Positions 8,503 through 16,514 of a stretch of 16,514 bases of DNA are shown here, in pieces. Made by a program: the position numbers and the translations under genes. This stretch comes from Glaciecola sp. UBA983. Its GTDB lineage: Bacteria; Pseudomonadota; Gammaproteobacteria; Enterobacterales; Alteromonadaceae. Each line of letters starts with the position of its first letter. The first letter of the stretch is position 1. A model generated the notes under the pieces. The model saw only the letters and a list, made by a program, of their open reading frames with translations. It made no database searches and was not told the DNA's origin. Location: positions 1-16,514 of the forward strand of contig DBBN01000110.1 of the NCBI GenBank assembly GCA_002292215.1. Direction: 5' to 3'.

Positions 8503-8610
8503 TTCCATACTGGTTAAAAGTATTATTTTTGATACCTAGCTATGGAAAACTGGACCATACAGGTATGCATTATCGTCTATTCTACCTTTAAAGTTAGCAA
8601 TATGCATAAT
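8503..8610. promoter_or_regulatory. Repeat-bearing divergent promoter region, def / LysM gene
   Basis: The gap between def and the LysM gene holds several short repeats: TTCCATA (8503-8509) inverted as TATGGAA (8541-8547); CCATAC-T/A-GG at 8505-8513 and again at 8555-8563, exactly 50 bp apart; a 12-bp inverted repeat CATAC-AG-GTATG (8556-8567); and TATGCAT-T/A-AT at 8564-8573 and 8601-8610. Divergent promoters must sit here, but no convincing -35/-10 pair was found on either strand. The repeats could be regulator sites or chance in AT-rich DNA. Confidence 0.3.
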
Positions 8611-8659
8611 TTTAGGGGGAATAATGGCGGATACTGACAAAAAACTGATAAACGAAACC

Positions 8660-8664
8660 GGAGG
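8660..8664 (+). promoter_or_regulatory. Ribosome binding site deciding the LysM gene start
   Basis: GGAGG lies 7 bases before a GTG at 8672-8674. The protein from this GTG begins directly with a hydrophobic signal peptide. The in-frame ATG at 8624 would add 16 polar, charged residues ahead of it and is preceded by a more distant purine run (AGGGGG, 8614-8619). The GTG is therefore preferred. Confidence 0.75.
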
Positions 8665-8671
8665 TTTACAA

Positions 8672-9763
8672 GTGAATTTGATAATTAATTCTTTGTGCAC
8701 CTGTATGTTTGTTGGATTGCTACTATTTATGGCGCCTGCAGCGTTTGCCAAAGGTGACATTATTCAGTTTAGAACCGATGCCCCAAGTGAGCATGTTGTG
8801 GTGAAAGGCGATACGTTATGGGATATTTCGGAGACATTTTTATTTGATCCCTGGTTGTGGCCTGAAGTGTGGCGAGCCAACCCTGAAATTCACAATCCTC
8901 ATTTAATTTACCCTGGTGATGTGATTACGTTGGTATATCAAGATGGAAAACCAACCCTCATGCTCTCACGCGTTCCACAAAAACCTATTATTGCATTATC
9001 TCCACAGGGAATTAAACATCTCAAACCTGCGATTGATCTTATCAATTGGGCTGCGGTTGAGCCCTTTCTTAGTCATGATCAAGTGCTCAGTACTGCGAGC
9101 ATAAACAATGGCATGATGGTGATCGGCAATCCGCAACAATTGACTAGGTTGACTTCGCAGCAATTGATCTTGGCCAACTATGCACCGGATCAAAAAGGTG
9201 AAAATAATCAGCGAAACTGGTCCAAGGGTCAGTATGCAGTCGTGCACAAACAACATACGATTTATGACATGCAAGGCGCTGCGCTGGGTATCCATGTAAA
9301 GCATGTCGCTGATGCTCAATTTCAACCTATACGATCACGACAGCATGCCGCGGATAGCAATAATTCAGTGGCGAAAGTGTTTAAAGTTACTGATTCAAAG
9401 CAAGAAATTATACTTGGCGATAGCATTGTACCTAAGCCATCTTCATTGGATCTGTCTAGCGTGACATTAACAGTTGCAGATTCTCAACAGGGTTATATTG
9501 TCGGGGGCGTATCGACTCGAACGCGTTGGAGTAGAAGTGATGTAGTGGTCATGGATGTCGGTCAGCAGCAGACCAAGCCGGGAATGGTATTTGGTATTTA
9601 CGCACCGGATAGAACACTAACTTATTCAGGTACAACCTATTCGCAACCACAGATGAAGCAGGGCGATTTAGTCGTAATCGCAACATTTGCAACGACAAGT
9701 TTTGGTGTGATAGTGAATGCCAATTCAGCGATTCAACGAGGAGCACAATTACGCGCTCCTTAA
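8672..9763 (+). CDS. Secreted LysM-domain protein, function unknown
   Basis: From the GTG start the protein has 363 residues. Residues 1-26 form a signal peptide with a hydrophobic core and an AFA cleavage site; the cysteines at 9 and 11 do not fit a lipobox. A LysM peptidoglycan-binding domain spans about residues 41-86 (VKGDTLWDIS, then NPHLIYPGDVITL). The remaining 275 residues are rich in beta-type sequence and I do not recognise a catalytic domain. Proteins of this type lie next to dprA in Shewanella and related genera, as I recall, usually named only as LysM-domain proteins. A role in the periplasm bound to peptidoglycan is likely. The gene heads the plus-strand run into dprA, 23 bp away. 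A CCTTAA-A-TTAAGG inverted repeat (9758-9770) spans the stop codon but has no T-run. Confidence 0.9.
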   Translation: MNLIINSLCTCMFVGLLLFMAPAAFAKGDIIQFRTDAPSEHVVVKGDTLWDISETFLFDPWLWPEVWRANPEIHNPHLIYPGDVITLVYQDGKPTLMLSRVPQKPIIALSPQGIKHLKPAIDLINWAAVEPFLSHDQVLSTASINNGMMVIGNPQQLTRLTSQQLILANYAPDQKGENNQRNWSKGQYAVVHKQHTIYDMQGAALGIHVKHVADAQFQPIRSRQHAADSNNSVAKVFKVTDSKQEIILGDSIVPKPSSLDLSSVTLTVADSQQGYIVGGVSTRTRWSRSDVVVMDVGQQQTKPGMVFGIYAPDRTLTYSGTTYSQPQMKQGDLVVIATFATTSFGVIVNANSAIQRGAQLRAP

Positions 9764-9786
9764 ATTAAGGTTCTATAAGGGGATAT

Positions 9787-10905
9787 ATGCAAGGATTAGC
9801 ACCATTATATGCGTTATTACAGTGTACTGGTATCAGTACAATTACCTGTTTTAAATTAGCTGATTATCTCAGTTGTGAGTTATCGCAAATACCTTCTCAA
9901 CCGATTGCTAATTTACTCGGTGCGGGATTAACGAGGGCGCAAATAGCCCAGTTGCGCGCAGATTATACTCAGCCTATTGAGCGTTTATACGCTTGGCAAG
10001 CTCAAGCCAACGACATTGATCGGCACATTATATTGTGTACTGACGAGCATTACCCACAGACCTTGTTGCAAGTGAGCGATAGACCGCTACTATTATTTGC
10101 CGAGGGAAATATTGAATTGCTGGCTTGTCATCAGATAGCCATCGTCGGTGCGAGGCGGGCGAGTGAAATTGGCAAGCAGCAAGCCCATAATTTTGCACAA
10201 CAGCTAGCCTTAAGGCATTGGGTAATAACTTCTGGATTAGCGCAAGGAATAGACGCGCAAGCTCATCGTGGTGCGTTAAGTGCACAAGGAGGTACCATTG
10301 CTGTGTTAGGTCATGGACACCAACATACGTATCCAAAGCATCATTGTGTGCTGCGCGACCAAATACTCAAAGCGAAGGGCTGTGTAGTGAGTGAATTTTT
10401 ACCGCATCAACCTCCCAAGCCAACCAATTTTCCTAAACGAAATCGTATTATCAGCGGTTTGTCGATGGGCACATTTGTGGTGGAAGCACAGCATAAATCA
10501 GGATCGTTGATTACCGCAAATCAAGCATTGAATGAAAATCGCACAGTGTTTGCAATGCCAGGACGAATTGATGATGTCAATGTCAGTGGTTGTCATGCGT
10601 TAATCAAACAAGGTGCGCTGCTGGTTGATCATGTGGATGATATCGATTTGTATTTCACGGATCTTGAAAAACCAAATTCCTGCCCAATATCCAATAACAA
10701 TAATAAATATTCTCAAGAAAACTTGTCACATTCCGATTTGTTAGATAGTGTAGGTTTTGAAATTACAGCAATTGACACTATCGCTGCACATTCAAACTTG
10801 CCATTACCACAATTATTGGCAAAGTTATTAGAATATGAGCTTAGAGGCAAAGTCGCAGCGGTATCTGGCGGCTATATAAAACTCAGAGGAGATAATTATG
10901 TTTGA
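9787..10905 (+). CDS. dprA: DNA processing protein DprA
   Basis: Binds single-stranded DNA and loads RecA during natural transformation; many species that are not known to be competent also keep it. The 372 residues fall into an N-terminal helical domain (about 1-75), a Rossmann-like domain (about 80-290) and a C-terminal winged helix (about 305-370). Family motifs are IVGARRAS (119-126), [16 protein letters not shown] (149-164), [12 protein letters not shown] (215-226) and SGSLITA (238-244). An Asn-rich spacer, SNNNNK, precedes the winged helix. An AAGGGG ribosome binding site lies shortly before the ATG. The stop overlaps the smg start by 8 bp. No other competence gene is in the window, so competence itself cannot be inferred. 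Confidence 0.97.
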   Translation: MQGLAPLYALLQCTGISTITCFKLADYLSCELSQIPSQPIANLLGAGLTRAQIAQLRADYTQPIERLYAWQAQANDIDRHIILCTDEHYPQTLLQVSDRPLLLFAEGNIELLACHQIAIVGARRASEIGKQQAHNFAQQLALRHWVITSGLAQGIDAQAHRGALSAQGGTIAVLGHGHQHTYPKHHCVLRDQILKAKGCVVSEFLPHQPPKPTNFPKRNRIISGLSMGTFVVEAQHKSGSLITANQALNENRTVFAMPGRIDDVNVSGCHALIKQGALLVDHVDDIDLYFTDLEKPNSCPISNNNNKYSQENLSHSDLLDSVGFEITAIDTIAAHSNLPLPQLLAKLLEYELRGKVAAVSGGYIKLRGDNYV

Positions 10906-11374
10906 TATCCTCATGTACTTGTTTGAAACGTTAATTCATAACGAGTCGGATTTTCATGTTGATCAAGAAGCGCTCACCGATGAACTGGTGTTAGCAGGTT
11001 TTCATTTGGATGAAATATACAAAGCTCTCAAATGGCTTGAGAAACTTGCGGCGTTACAGGAAACTGACCATAAACCTTATTTAACTGAAGGGGCATTCTC
11101 TGCGGTCAATCGAGTCTATATAGAGCCTGAACTTGCTGTGTTAGATGTTGAGGCACGCGGTTTTATTATGTTCCTTGAGCAGATTAATGTGCTTGATAGT
11201 TCAACCCGTGAAATGGTCATTGATCGAGTGATGGAAATTGACAGCAAAGAATTTTGCTTAGAAGATTTAAAGTGGGTGGTGTTAATGGTGCTATTTAATG
11301 TGCCTGGTAAAGAAACCGCGTACGCGCAAATGGAAAATCTTATTTTCGAAATGCCGGATGGTCCACTCCACTAA
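10898..11374 (+). CDS. smg: Smg family protein
   Basis: Small acidic cytoplasmic protein of unknown function (Smg/DUF494), conserved next to dprA across gammaproteobacteria. It has 158 residues versus 157 in E. coli, and similarity runs end to end: [11 protein letters not shown] at the start, GFIMFLEQI and [12 protein letters not shown] in the middle, and [16 protein letters not shown] near the end. The start overlaps the end of dprA by 8 bp, with its AGAGGAG ribosome binding site inside dprA. The stop overlaps the next gene by one base (TAATG). This spacing points to co-translation with dprA and yrdD. Confidence 0.96.
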   Translation: MFDILMYLFETLIHNESDFHVDQEALTDELVLAGFHLDEIYKALKWLEKLAALQETDHKPYLTEGAFSAVNRVYIEPELAVLDVEARGFIMFLEQINVLDSSTREMVIDRVMEIDSKEFCLEDLKWVVLMVLFNVPGKETAYAQMENLIFEMPDGPLH

Positions 11375-11933
11375 TGGCCAAAATTGATGGTTCACTCTTT
11401 TCTTCGGATAAACAAGTTAGCGCTGAAGCTATACATGAAGCCTATGGTGATTGCCCTCAATGTCAACAGCCATTAGCTATTAGATATGCAAACAAATCTG
11501 CATTTTTAGGATGCAGTACTTACCCAGCATGCGATTATCGCAAGTCATTGACCGATAATGCCATTACGACTATCAAAGTTATGCATGACACCCCTTGTCC
11601 ACAATGTGATCAAACACTTGCGATCAAAAAAGGTCGATATGGTTTGTTTGTTGGGTGTGTGGACTTTCCTGTTTGTAATTATATAGGTTCAATTAAAGAA
11701 CAAACAGATACCCAAGTAACGTGTCCTGAATGTAAGCAAGGACATCTGTTAGAAAAAACCAACAAATACGGCAAAAAATTCTATTCGTGTAACCATTACC
11801 CAGCATGCAAGTTTGTATTGAATGACAAGCCGGTGGCTCATGTTTGTCCCGATTGCTCTTCACCTGTTATGATCCAAAAATCAGTTCCTACCTTAATATG
11901 TGTTAAACCTAAATGTTCTGGCACTGTTGAATT

Positions 11934-11937
<4 letters not shown>
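11374..11937 (+). CDS. yrdD: Topoisomerase I zinc-ribbon-like protein YrdD
   Basis: A 187-residue protein made almost entirely of zinc ribbons like those in the C-terminal tail of bacterial topoisomerase I, without the topoisomerase catalytic domain. Three full modules show CPxC followed by a C-x4-5-C pair: CPQC/CSTYPAC, CPQC/CVDFPVC and CPEC/CNHYPAC. A fourth, CPDC/CVKPKC, closes the protein. E. coli YrdD (180 residues) has the same layout. Nucleic-acid binding is likely by family resemblance; the actual role is unknown. It overlaps smg by one base (TAATG) and tsaC by four (ATGA), so it is translationally tied to both. Confidence 0.94.
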
Positions 11938-13471
<1,534 letters not shown>

Positions 13472-13490
13472 TTATTCATAATTGTGTTTA

Positions 13491-13504
13491 TTGATCTAAC
13501 GCAA
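13491..13504 (+). promoter_or_regulatory. Upstream FNR-like box of ompW
   Basis: TTGAT-CTAA-CGCAA matches the FNR consensus TTGAT-N4-ATCAA at 8 of 10 specified bases. Its centre is 50 bp upstream of the second box, and about -91.5 from the predicted ompW start. The first half-site is perfect and the second is degenerate, so binding would be weaker than at the downstream box. Confidence 0.4.
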
Positions 13505-13540
13505 AGCTTGGGTGAAAAAATGAAGAGTGCTTCTAGCCCT

Positions 13541-13554
13541 TTGTTTTAGATCAA
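13541..13554 (+). promoter_or_regulatory. Downstream FNR-like box of ompW
   Basis: TTGTT-TTAG-ATCAA matches the FNR consensus at 9 of 10 specified bases. It overlaps the -35 position, and its centre (13547.5) lies about 41.5 bp before the predicted start near 13589. That is the classical position of a class II FNR activator site. The half-sites fit FNR (TTGAT) better than CRP (TGTGA). Confidence 0.6.
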
Positions 13555-13576
13555 TATTTTCCCTGCATGATCTCTC

Positions 13577-13582
13577 TATGAT
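13577..13582 (+). promoter_or_regulatory. ompW -10 element
   Basis: TATGAT matches the -10 consensus at 5 of 6 bases. The hexamer 17 bp upstream (AATATT) is a poor -35 element, as is usual where an activator replaces the -35 contact. Transcription would begin near 13589, about 25 nt before the ompW ATG. Confidence 0.5.
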
Positions 13583-13613
13583 TAACGCAGTTTAATTAAT
13601 CAAGAGAACACAC

Positions 13614-14294
13614 ATGAAAAAAACACTTATTTCTGCCTTAGTGGCAATGACTTTCGCATCTGTTATTTTTGTACCTGCAGCATTAGCCTATGAAAAAGGT
13701 GATATTGTTGTTCGTGCTGGTTTTACAACCGTTGCACCGGACGATAGTAGTACTAACATTATGGCCGGTTCCGATTTAGGTTTAGGCGTAAAGGTTGATA
13801 GTAATACGCAGCTAGGCTTAAATGTTGCGTATTTTGTGACGGACAAATGGAACGTAGAGTTATTGGCTGCTACCCCATTTAGCCATGATATCAATTTTGG
13901 TGCATCAGATCCGTTAGGTACAGGTGATCAAGTGGGTAAAACCAAGCATTTACCGCCTACGATTACCGCAAACTACTTTTTTAACGATCCATCAGCTAAA
14001 TTCCAACCTTATGTGGGAGTCGGTGTGAACTATACGGTCTTTTTTGATGAAGAGTTTACCGGTGCAAACGCTGAGGCTGGATTAACCGATTTAGATTTAG
14101 ATTCATCTTTTGGTTTATCAGCACAAGTTGGTGCCGATTATGACATTGGTGATGGTGTGGGTATTAACGCGTCTGTTCGTTACATTAATATTGAAACTGA
14201 TGCGACATTTAATCTAGGTGAAACAGCTGGAACTATCGATAAAGTAACGATTGATCCTTGGGTTTACACCGTCTCGATTGCTTACAAGTTCTAA
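13614..14294 (+). CDS. ompW: Outer membrane protein OmpW
   Basis: Eight-stranded beta-barrel of the OmpW/AlkL family, with a narrow hydrophobic channel linked to small-molecule uptake and to anaerobic, salt and oxidative-stress responses. It has 226 residues. Residues 1-25 form a signal peptide ending VPAALA, with mature Tyr26. Alternating strands follow, such as GDIVVRAGFTTVAP, QLGLNVAYFVTDKWNVELLAATPF and FQPYVGVGVNYTVFF; the last strand ends in Phe (YTVSIAYKF), the usual barrel-assembly signal. It has its own promoter with two FNR-like boxes and its own terminator, so it is probably monocistronic. From family knowledge, ompW is often induced under low oxygen by FNR and ArcA. Confidence 0.95.
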   Translation: MKKTLISALVAMTFASVIFVPAALAYEKGDIVVRAGFTTVAPDDSSTNIMAGSDLGLGVKVDSNTQLGLNVAYFVTDKWNVELLAATPFSHDINFGASDPLGTGDQVGKTKHLPPTITANYFFNDPSAKFQPYVGVGVNYTVFFDEEFTGANAEAGLTDLDLDSSFGLSAQVGADYDIGDGVGINASVRYINIETDATFNLGETAGTIDKVTIDPWVYTVSIAYKF

Positions 14295-14321
14295 ACGTTA
14301 TACATAGAGTAAAAGTTACCG

Positions 14322-14383
14322 CCCTTCAAAAACCGCACGCATGTAATGATATAAAATATCGTTCAGGAGTTTGAAGGGTTTTT
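14322..14383 (+). terminator. Long-stem terminator of ompW
   Basis: CCCTTCAAA (14322-14330) pairs with TTTGAAGGG (14370-14378), followed by five T residues (14379-14383). A G-T pair could extend the stem by one. The 39-base loop is unusually large but holds its own hairpin, GATAT-AAA-ATATC (14348-14360). It starts 27 bp after the ompW stop. On the minus strand no T-run follows, so it serves the plus strand only. Confidence 0.75.
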
Positions 14384-14412
14384 CTGTGGTCCTCTTATCT
14401 ACTTGCTTGAGT

Positions 14413-14829
14413 TTACTGCTGTTGCTGCGACGGGCATATTGGCTCAACACTGTTAATCATATGCTCAGCTAAGTCATCAAATGCTTGGTGCAACGCAGCA
14501 ACCACTTCTGGATTATCAATACATTGTGTCAGCGCTTTATCCATACAATACATCCACTGCGTTTTTAATTTCGGTGATACAGTAAAAGGGGCATGACGCT
14601 TGCGTAGGCGAGGGTGTCCGTACTTGTTTGCAAATAACGGTGGACCACCTAACCAACCAGATAAAAACTCGTAAAATTTTTCTCGGACATTATCTAAAGG
14701 TAGTGGATGGATCGCAAGCAACTCCTGTACTTGAGGATCCTGTTCCATTATGTCATAGAAAGTGTTGGCCAATTCTCTTGTGCCGTTAATTTCACCTATT
14801 AATTGATACACACTTTGGTTATGATTCAT
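14413..14829 (-). CDS. Group II truncated haemoglobin
   Basis: A 138-residue haem protein of the trHbO family, a 2-over-2 globin usually tied to O2, NO or peroxide handling. The pre-F signature FYEFLSGWLGGPPLF and the GHPRLRKRHAPF block are typical of group II and contain the proximal His (His79). Tyr25 (FYDIM) fits position B10, and Trp92 in QWMYCMDKAL fits the group II Trp at G8. The ATG at 14829-14827 begins MNHNQSVYQLIGEI, where similarity begins; an open frame extends 37 codons further upstream but that part overlaps the aroE start and is unlike globins. The C-terminus ends in four Gln. It is divergent from aroE with 55 bp between starts, and its promoter was not identified. Confidence 0.93.
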   Translation of the reverse strand: MNHNQSVYQLIGEINGTRELANTFYDIMEQDPQVQELLAIHPLPLDNVREKFYEFLSGWLGGPPLFANKYGHPRLRKRHAPFTVSPKLKTQWMYCMDKALTQCIDNPEVVAALHQAFDDLAEHMINSVEPICPSQQQQ

Positions 14830-14884
14830 TTTTCTGCTATTTCTCATTGGAAGTTTGGTTGTTATCCAAGTAAGGATTGATTTC

Positions 14885-15709
14885 ATGCAATATTTCGCTG
14901 TTTTTGGTAATCCCATCGCGCAAAGCAAGTCACCCGTCATACATCAGATGTTTGCTAAACAAGTAAAAATTAACATTGAATATACCGCGATTTTAGCACC
15001 TCTTGATGGATTTGAAAGCGCGGTGAATGAATTTTTAGCTCAACCTCATCATATAGGGGCTAATGTTACTATGCCATTTAAGCATGAAGCATTTGCTATG
15101 TGTGATGTATTGACCGACGAGGCACAATCCGCACAAGCCGTTAATACATTATACAAAACATCTGAGGGGTTGCTCGGGCATAACACGGATGGGCTGGGTT
15201 TGGTGCAAGATCTGATGCGTCAGCAAGTCGTCCTTAAAGGTAAACGAATATTAATCATAGGGGCCGGTGGAGCGGCAAAAGGTGTTGTTGCACCGTTATT
15301 TGCTCAGGGTATAGACTCAGTGCATATTATTAATCGCAATGTTAAACGAGCCAAAGAGCTAACGGATCAATATCTCACGTTACACCCGCAATGGAAATTA
15401 ACGGCAGGGAGTTTTGAAAGTGTTAAGTATGATCATTATGATGTCATAATAAACGCGACAAGCTTAAGTATGTCAGGGCAAGTGCCTGCACTGTCAAATC
15501 ACATCTATAAAGAAGCTAGTTGTATCTATGACATGGTTTATCTTAAAGAACCAACCGCTTTTTTAACTCATGCTTACAAACAGGGTAATCGGCATTTGAG
15601 TGACGGATTAGGCATGCTAGTCGGACAGGCAGCAAAAAGCTTTGAGCTATGGACGGGGCAGGTCGTCGACACCACCCCTGTACTGCAAGTATTGAGAGCG
15701 CAATTATAA
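14885..15709 (+). CDS. aroE: Shikimate dehydrogenase (NADP)
   Basis: Reduces 3-dehydroshikimate to shikimate, step four of the aromatic amino acid pathway. The protein has 274 residues. Shikimate is held by SKSP (14-17) and NVTMPFK; the catalytic pair is Lys66 and Asp102 (in HNTDG). The NADP-binding loop is GAGGAAKG (126-133), and NR at 150-151 in INRNVKRA matches the NADP-selective motif. The C-terminal DGLGMLVGQAA is intact. In the NATS block a usual Gly is Ser (NATSLSMSG), a mild change. The ATG at 14885 is preferred over one at 14855 because AAGGA lies 7 bases before it and family proteins begin at YFAVFGNPIAQSKS. It converges with yrdA, with 16 bp between stops. Confidence 0.97.
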   Translation: MQYFAVFGNPIAQSKSPVIHQMFAKQVKINIEYTAILAPLDGFESAVNEFLAQPHHIGANVTMPFKHEAFAMCDVLTDEAQSAQAVNTLYKTSEGLLGHNTDGLGLVQDLMRQQVVLKGKRILIIGAGGAAKGVVAPLFAQGIDSVHIINRNVKRAKELTDQYLTLHPQWKLTAGSFESVKYDHYDVIINATSLSMSGQVPALSNHIYKEASCIYDMVYLKEPTAFLTHAYKQGNRHLSDGLGMLVGQAAKSFELWTGQVVDTTPVLQVLRAQL

Positions 15710-15725
15710 GTATCGCGGATCACGT

Positions 15726-16262
15726 CTATTTGAGCATCGCTAGATATTCATCTTTAAGAATGACGTAATTGATGGCGGATTGAGATAAGAAGTCTCGTTC
15801 GCCTTGATTAAGTTCGCGCATTTGCTTAATCGGATTGCCAACATATAAATAACCACTCTTTAAGGTTTTATTTGGTGGTACGACAGATCCTGCACCAATA
15901 AATACATCATCTTCTACTATTACACCATCCATAACTACTGAACCCATACCAACTAAAATACGGTCACCCATAGTACAGCCATGCAACATGCATTGGTGAC
16001 CTACTGTGACATCTGTACCTATTATAAGTGGAAAGCCTGCCGGATTATGTACGGACTTGCGGGTAACATGTAAGATGGTTCCGTCTTGTATATTGGTACG
16101 TGCGCCAATCTGTATATGATTAACATCACCACGGGCTGCGACCAATGGCCAAATACTGACATCATCAGCTAAATGGATTTTTCCATATAGTACGGCACTA
16201 TCTTCTATAAATACGTTGTGACCAAGGGTTGGGGTTATTCCTTTATAAGCTTTAATGGGCAT
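15726..16262 (-). CDS. yrdA: Gamma-carbonic-anhydrase-family protein YrdA
   Basis: A 178-residue left-handed beta-helix protein with hexapeptide repeats and a C-terminal helix, as in gamma-carbonic anhydrases. The three metal-binding histidines are present: His65 (GTILHVT), His89 and His94 (GHQCMLHGC). Arg44 and Asp46 in ARGDVNHI match residues conserved in the family. Many family members bind metal but have little or no measured anhydrase activity, so the enzymatic role is uncertain. An AGGA lies 6 bases before the ATG. It sits between aroE and an rRNA promoter; E. coli yrdA also lies near aroE beside an rRNA operon. Confidence 0.95.
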   Translation of the reverse strand: MPIKAYKGITPTLGHNVFIEDSAVLYGKIHLADDVSIWPLVAARGDVNHIQIGARTNIQDGTILHVTRKSVHNPAGFPLIIGTDVTVGHQCMLHGCTMGDRILVGMGSVVMDGVIVEDDVFIGAGSVVPPNKTLKSGYLYVGNPIKQMRELNQGERDFLSQSAINYVILKDEYLAMLK

Positions 16263-16329
16263 ATATTGTCCTGTTATGTTAACTCTATGTGTGTATTGTA
16301 AAAGAAACGGTGCTAAACGGGTAATATTT

Positions 16330-16380
16330 CAACTAAAAAGAATAAATATCACTTTATTTCAATTTTATTACTATACTGTG
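16330..16380 (+). promoter_or_regulatory. UP-element-like AT-rich tract
   Basis: About 50 bp of nearly pure A/T directly upstream of the rRNA-type -35 box, with short A and T runs. This is the expected place and composition of an UP element contacted by the RNA polymerase alpha subunits. FIS sites may also lie here but cannot be picked out by eye. Confidence 0.5.
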
Positions 16381-16408
16381 TTGACGCGCAGAATTAAGTC
16401 TGTAAAAT
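16381..16408 (+). promoter_or_regulatory. Strong rRNA-type promoter
   Basis: TTGACG (16381-16386, 5/6) and TAAAAT (16403-16408, 5/6) are 16 bp apart, the spacing common in rRNA promoters. A G/C-rich discriminator (GCGCTCC) follows, typical of promoters under stringent control by ppGpp and DksA. Transcription would start near 16415. It points out of the window toward a gene that would begin at the edge. Confidence 0.8.
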
Positions 16409-16414
16409 GCGCTC

Positions 16415-16514
16415 CTCGCTTGAGGGAACAGCAGCTAGTTGGCAACAACGAAGCCAGAGCCATCAAGTGTTTGAAGATGTTTTAGTTGAGTGATTTATTA
16501 ATAAAACTTCAAAT
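16415..16514 (+). other. Leader of a 16S rRNA operon, cut off by window edge
   Basis: About 100 nt from the predicted start to the edge with no reading frame that has a ribosome binding site. It has small hairpins: CCTC-GCTT-GAGG at about 16413-16424, and TGGC / GCCA further on. The final AAAT equals the first four bases of mature E. coli 16S rRNA. With the rRNA-type promoter and the yrdA neighbourhood this indicates a 16S gene at or just past the edge. A clear boxA antitermination motif was not found. Confidence 0.55.

Noticed and set aside
9758..9770. Inverted repeat CCTTAA-A-TTAAGG over the LysM gene stop codon
   Set aside because: Near-zero loop as DNA, five-bp stem at best as RNA and no following T-run; dprA continues 16 bp later in the same run.
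13522..13550. Possible hemF terminator: GAAG-AGTG-CTTC hairpin followed later by TTTGTTTT
   Set aside because: The stem is only 4 bp, the T-rich run is separated from it by several bases and belongs to the downstream FNR-like box.
16255..16485. Plus-strand open frame running through the rRNA promoter
   Set aside because: Crosses the UP-like tract, promoter and leader; composition is not protein-like and no ribosome binding site is seen.

Overview
The window is an ordinary housekeeping stretch of a gammaproteobacterial chromosome. Protein similarity and gene order suggest the Alteromonadales: polA / trkH / trkA-rsmB-fmt-def / lysM-dprA-smg-yrdD-tsaC-hemF / aroE / yrdA / rRNA operon is the arrangement I recall from Shewanella and its relatives near the replication origin. 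The genus is not determined. The DNA is AT-leaning and nearly every gene is a full-length match to its E. coli counterpart. I see no mobile element, CRISPR array, phage gene or toxin-antitoxin pair.

Layout. From 1 to 2333 the minus strand carries most of polA; its 3' end is cut off by the window edge. A 434-bp AT-rich gap (2334-2767) follows, with three tandem DnaA-box-like 9-mers, a minus-strand terminator and possibly a small RNA. trkH (plus strand) converges on a minus-strand operon, def-fmt-rsmB-trkA, so the membrane and regulatory subunits of the Trk potassium transporter meet tail to tail. A divergent promoter region (8496-8671) separates def from a tightly packed plus-strand run: a secreted LysM protein, dprA, smg, yrdD, tsaC and hemF, with stops and starts overlapping or only a few to 23 bases apart. 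Next come ompW, with its own FNR-type promoter and terminator, and a minus-strand group II truncated haemoglobin. These two genes sit between hemF and aroE. aroE converges on yrdA (gamma-carbonic-anhydrase family). The window ends with an AT-rich UP-like tract, a strong rRNA-type promoter and a short leader whose last four bases match the start of mature E. coli 16S rRNA.

How the genes work together. Def, Fmt and RsmB serve translation initiation and ribosome maturation, and TsaC makes the precursor of the tRNA t6A modification. TrkA and TrkH import potassium. DprA handles incoming single-stranded DNA and PolA does repair and Okazaki fragment processing. HemF, OmpW and the truncated haemoglobin share a link to oxygen.

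The points most worth a second look are: (1) PolA keeps its 5'-nuclease and the visible polymerase motifs, but two metal-binding acids of the proofreading site are Asn and Gln; (2) a DnaA-box cluster lies upstream of polA; (3) there is a candidate small RNA ending at a terminator upstream of polA; (4) ompW has two FNR-like boxes centred near -41.5 and -91.5. I found no clear sign of a wholly new system.
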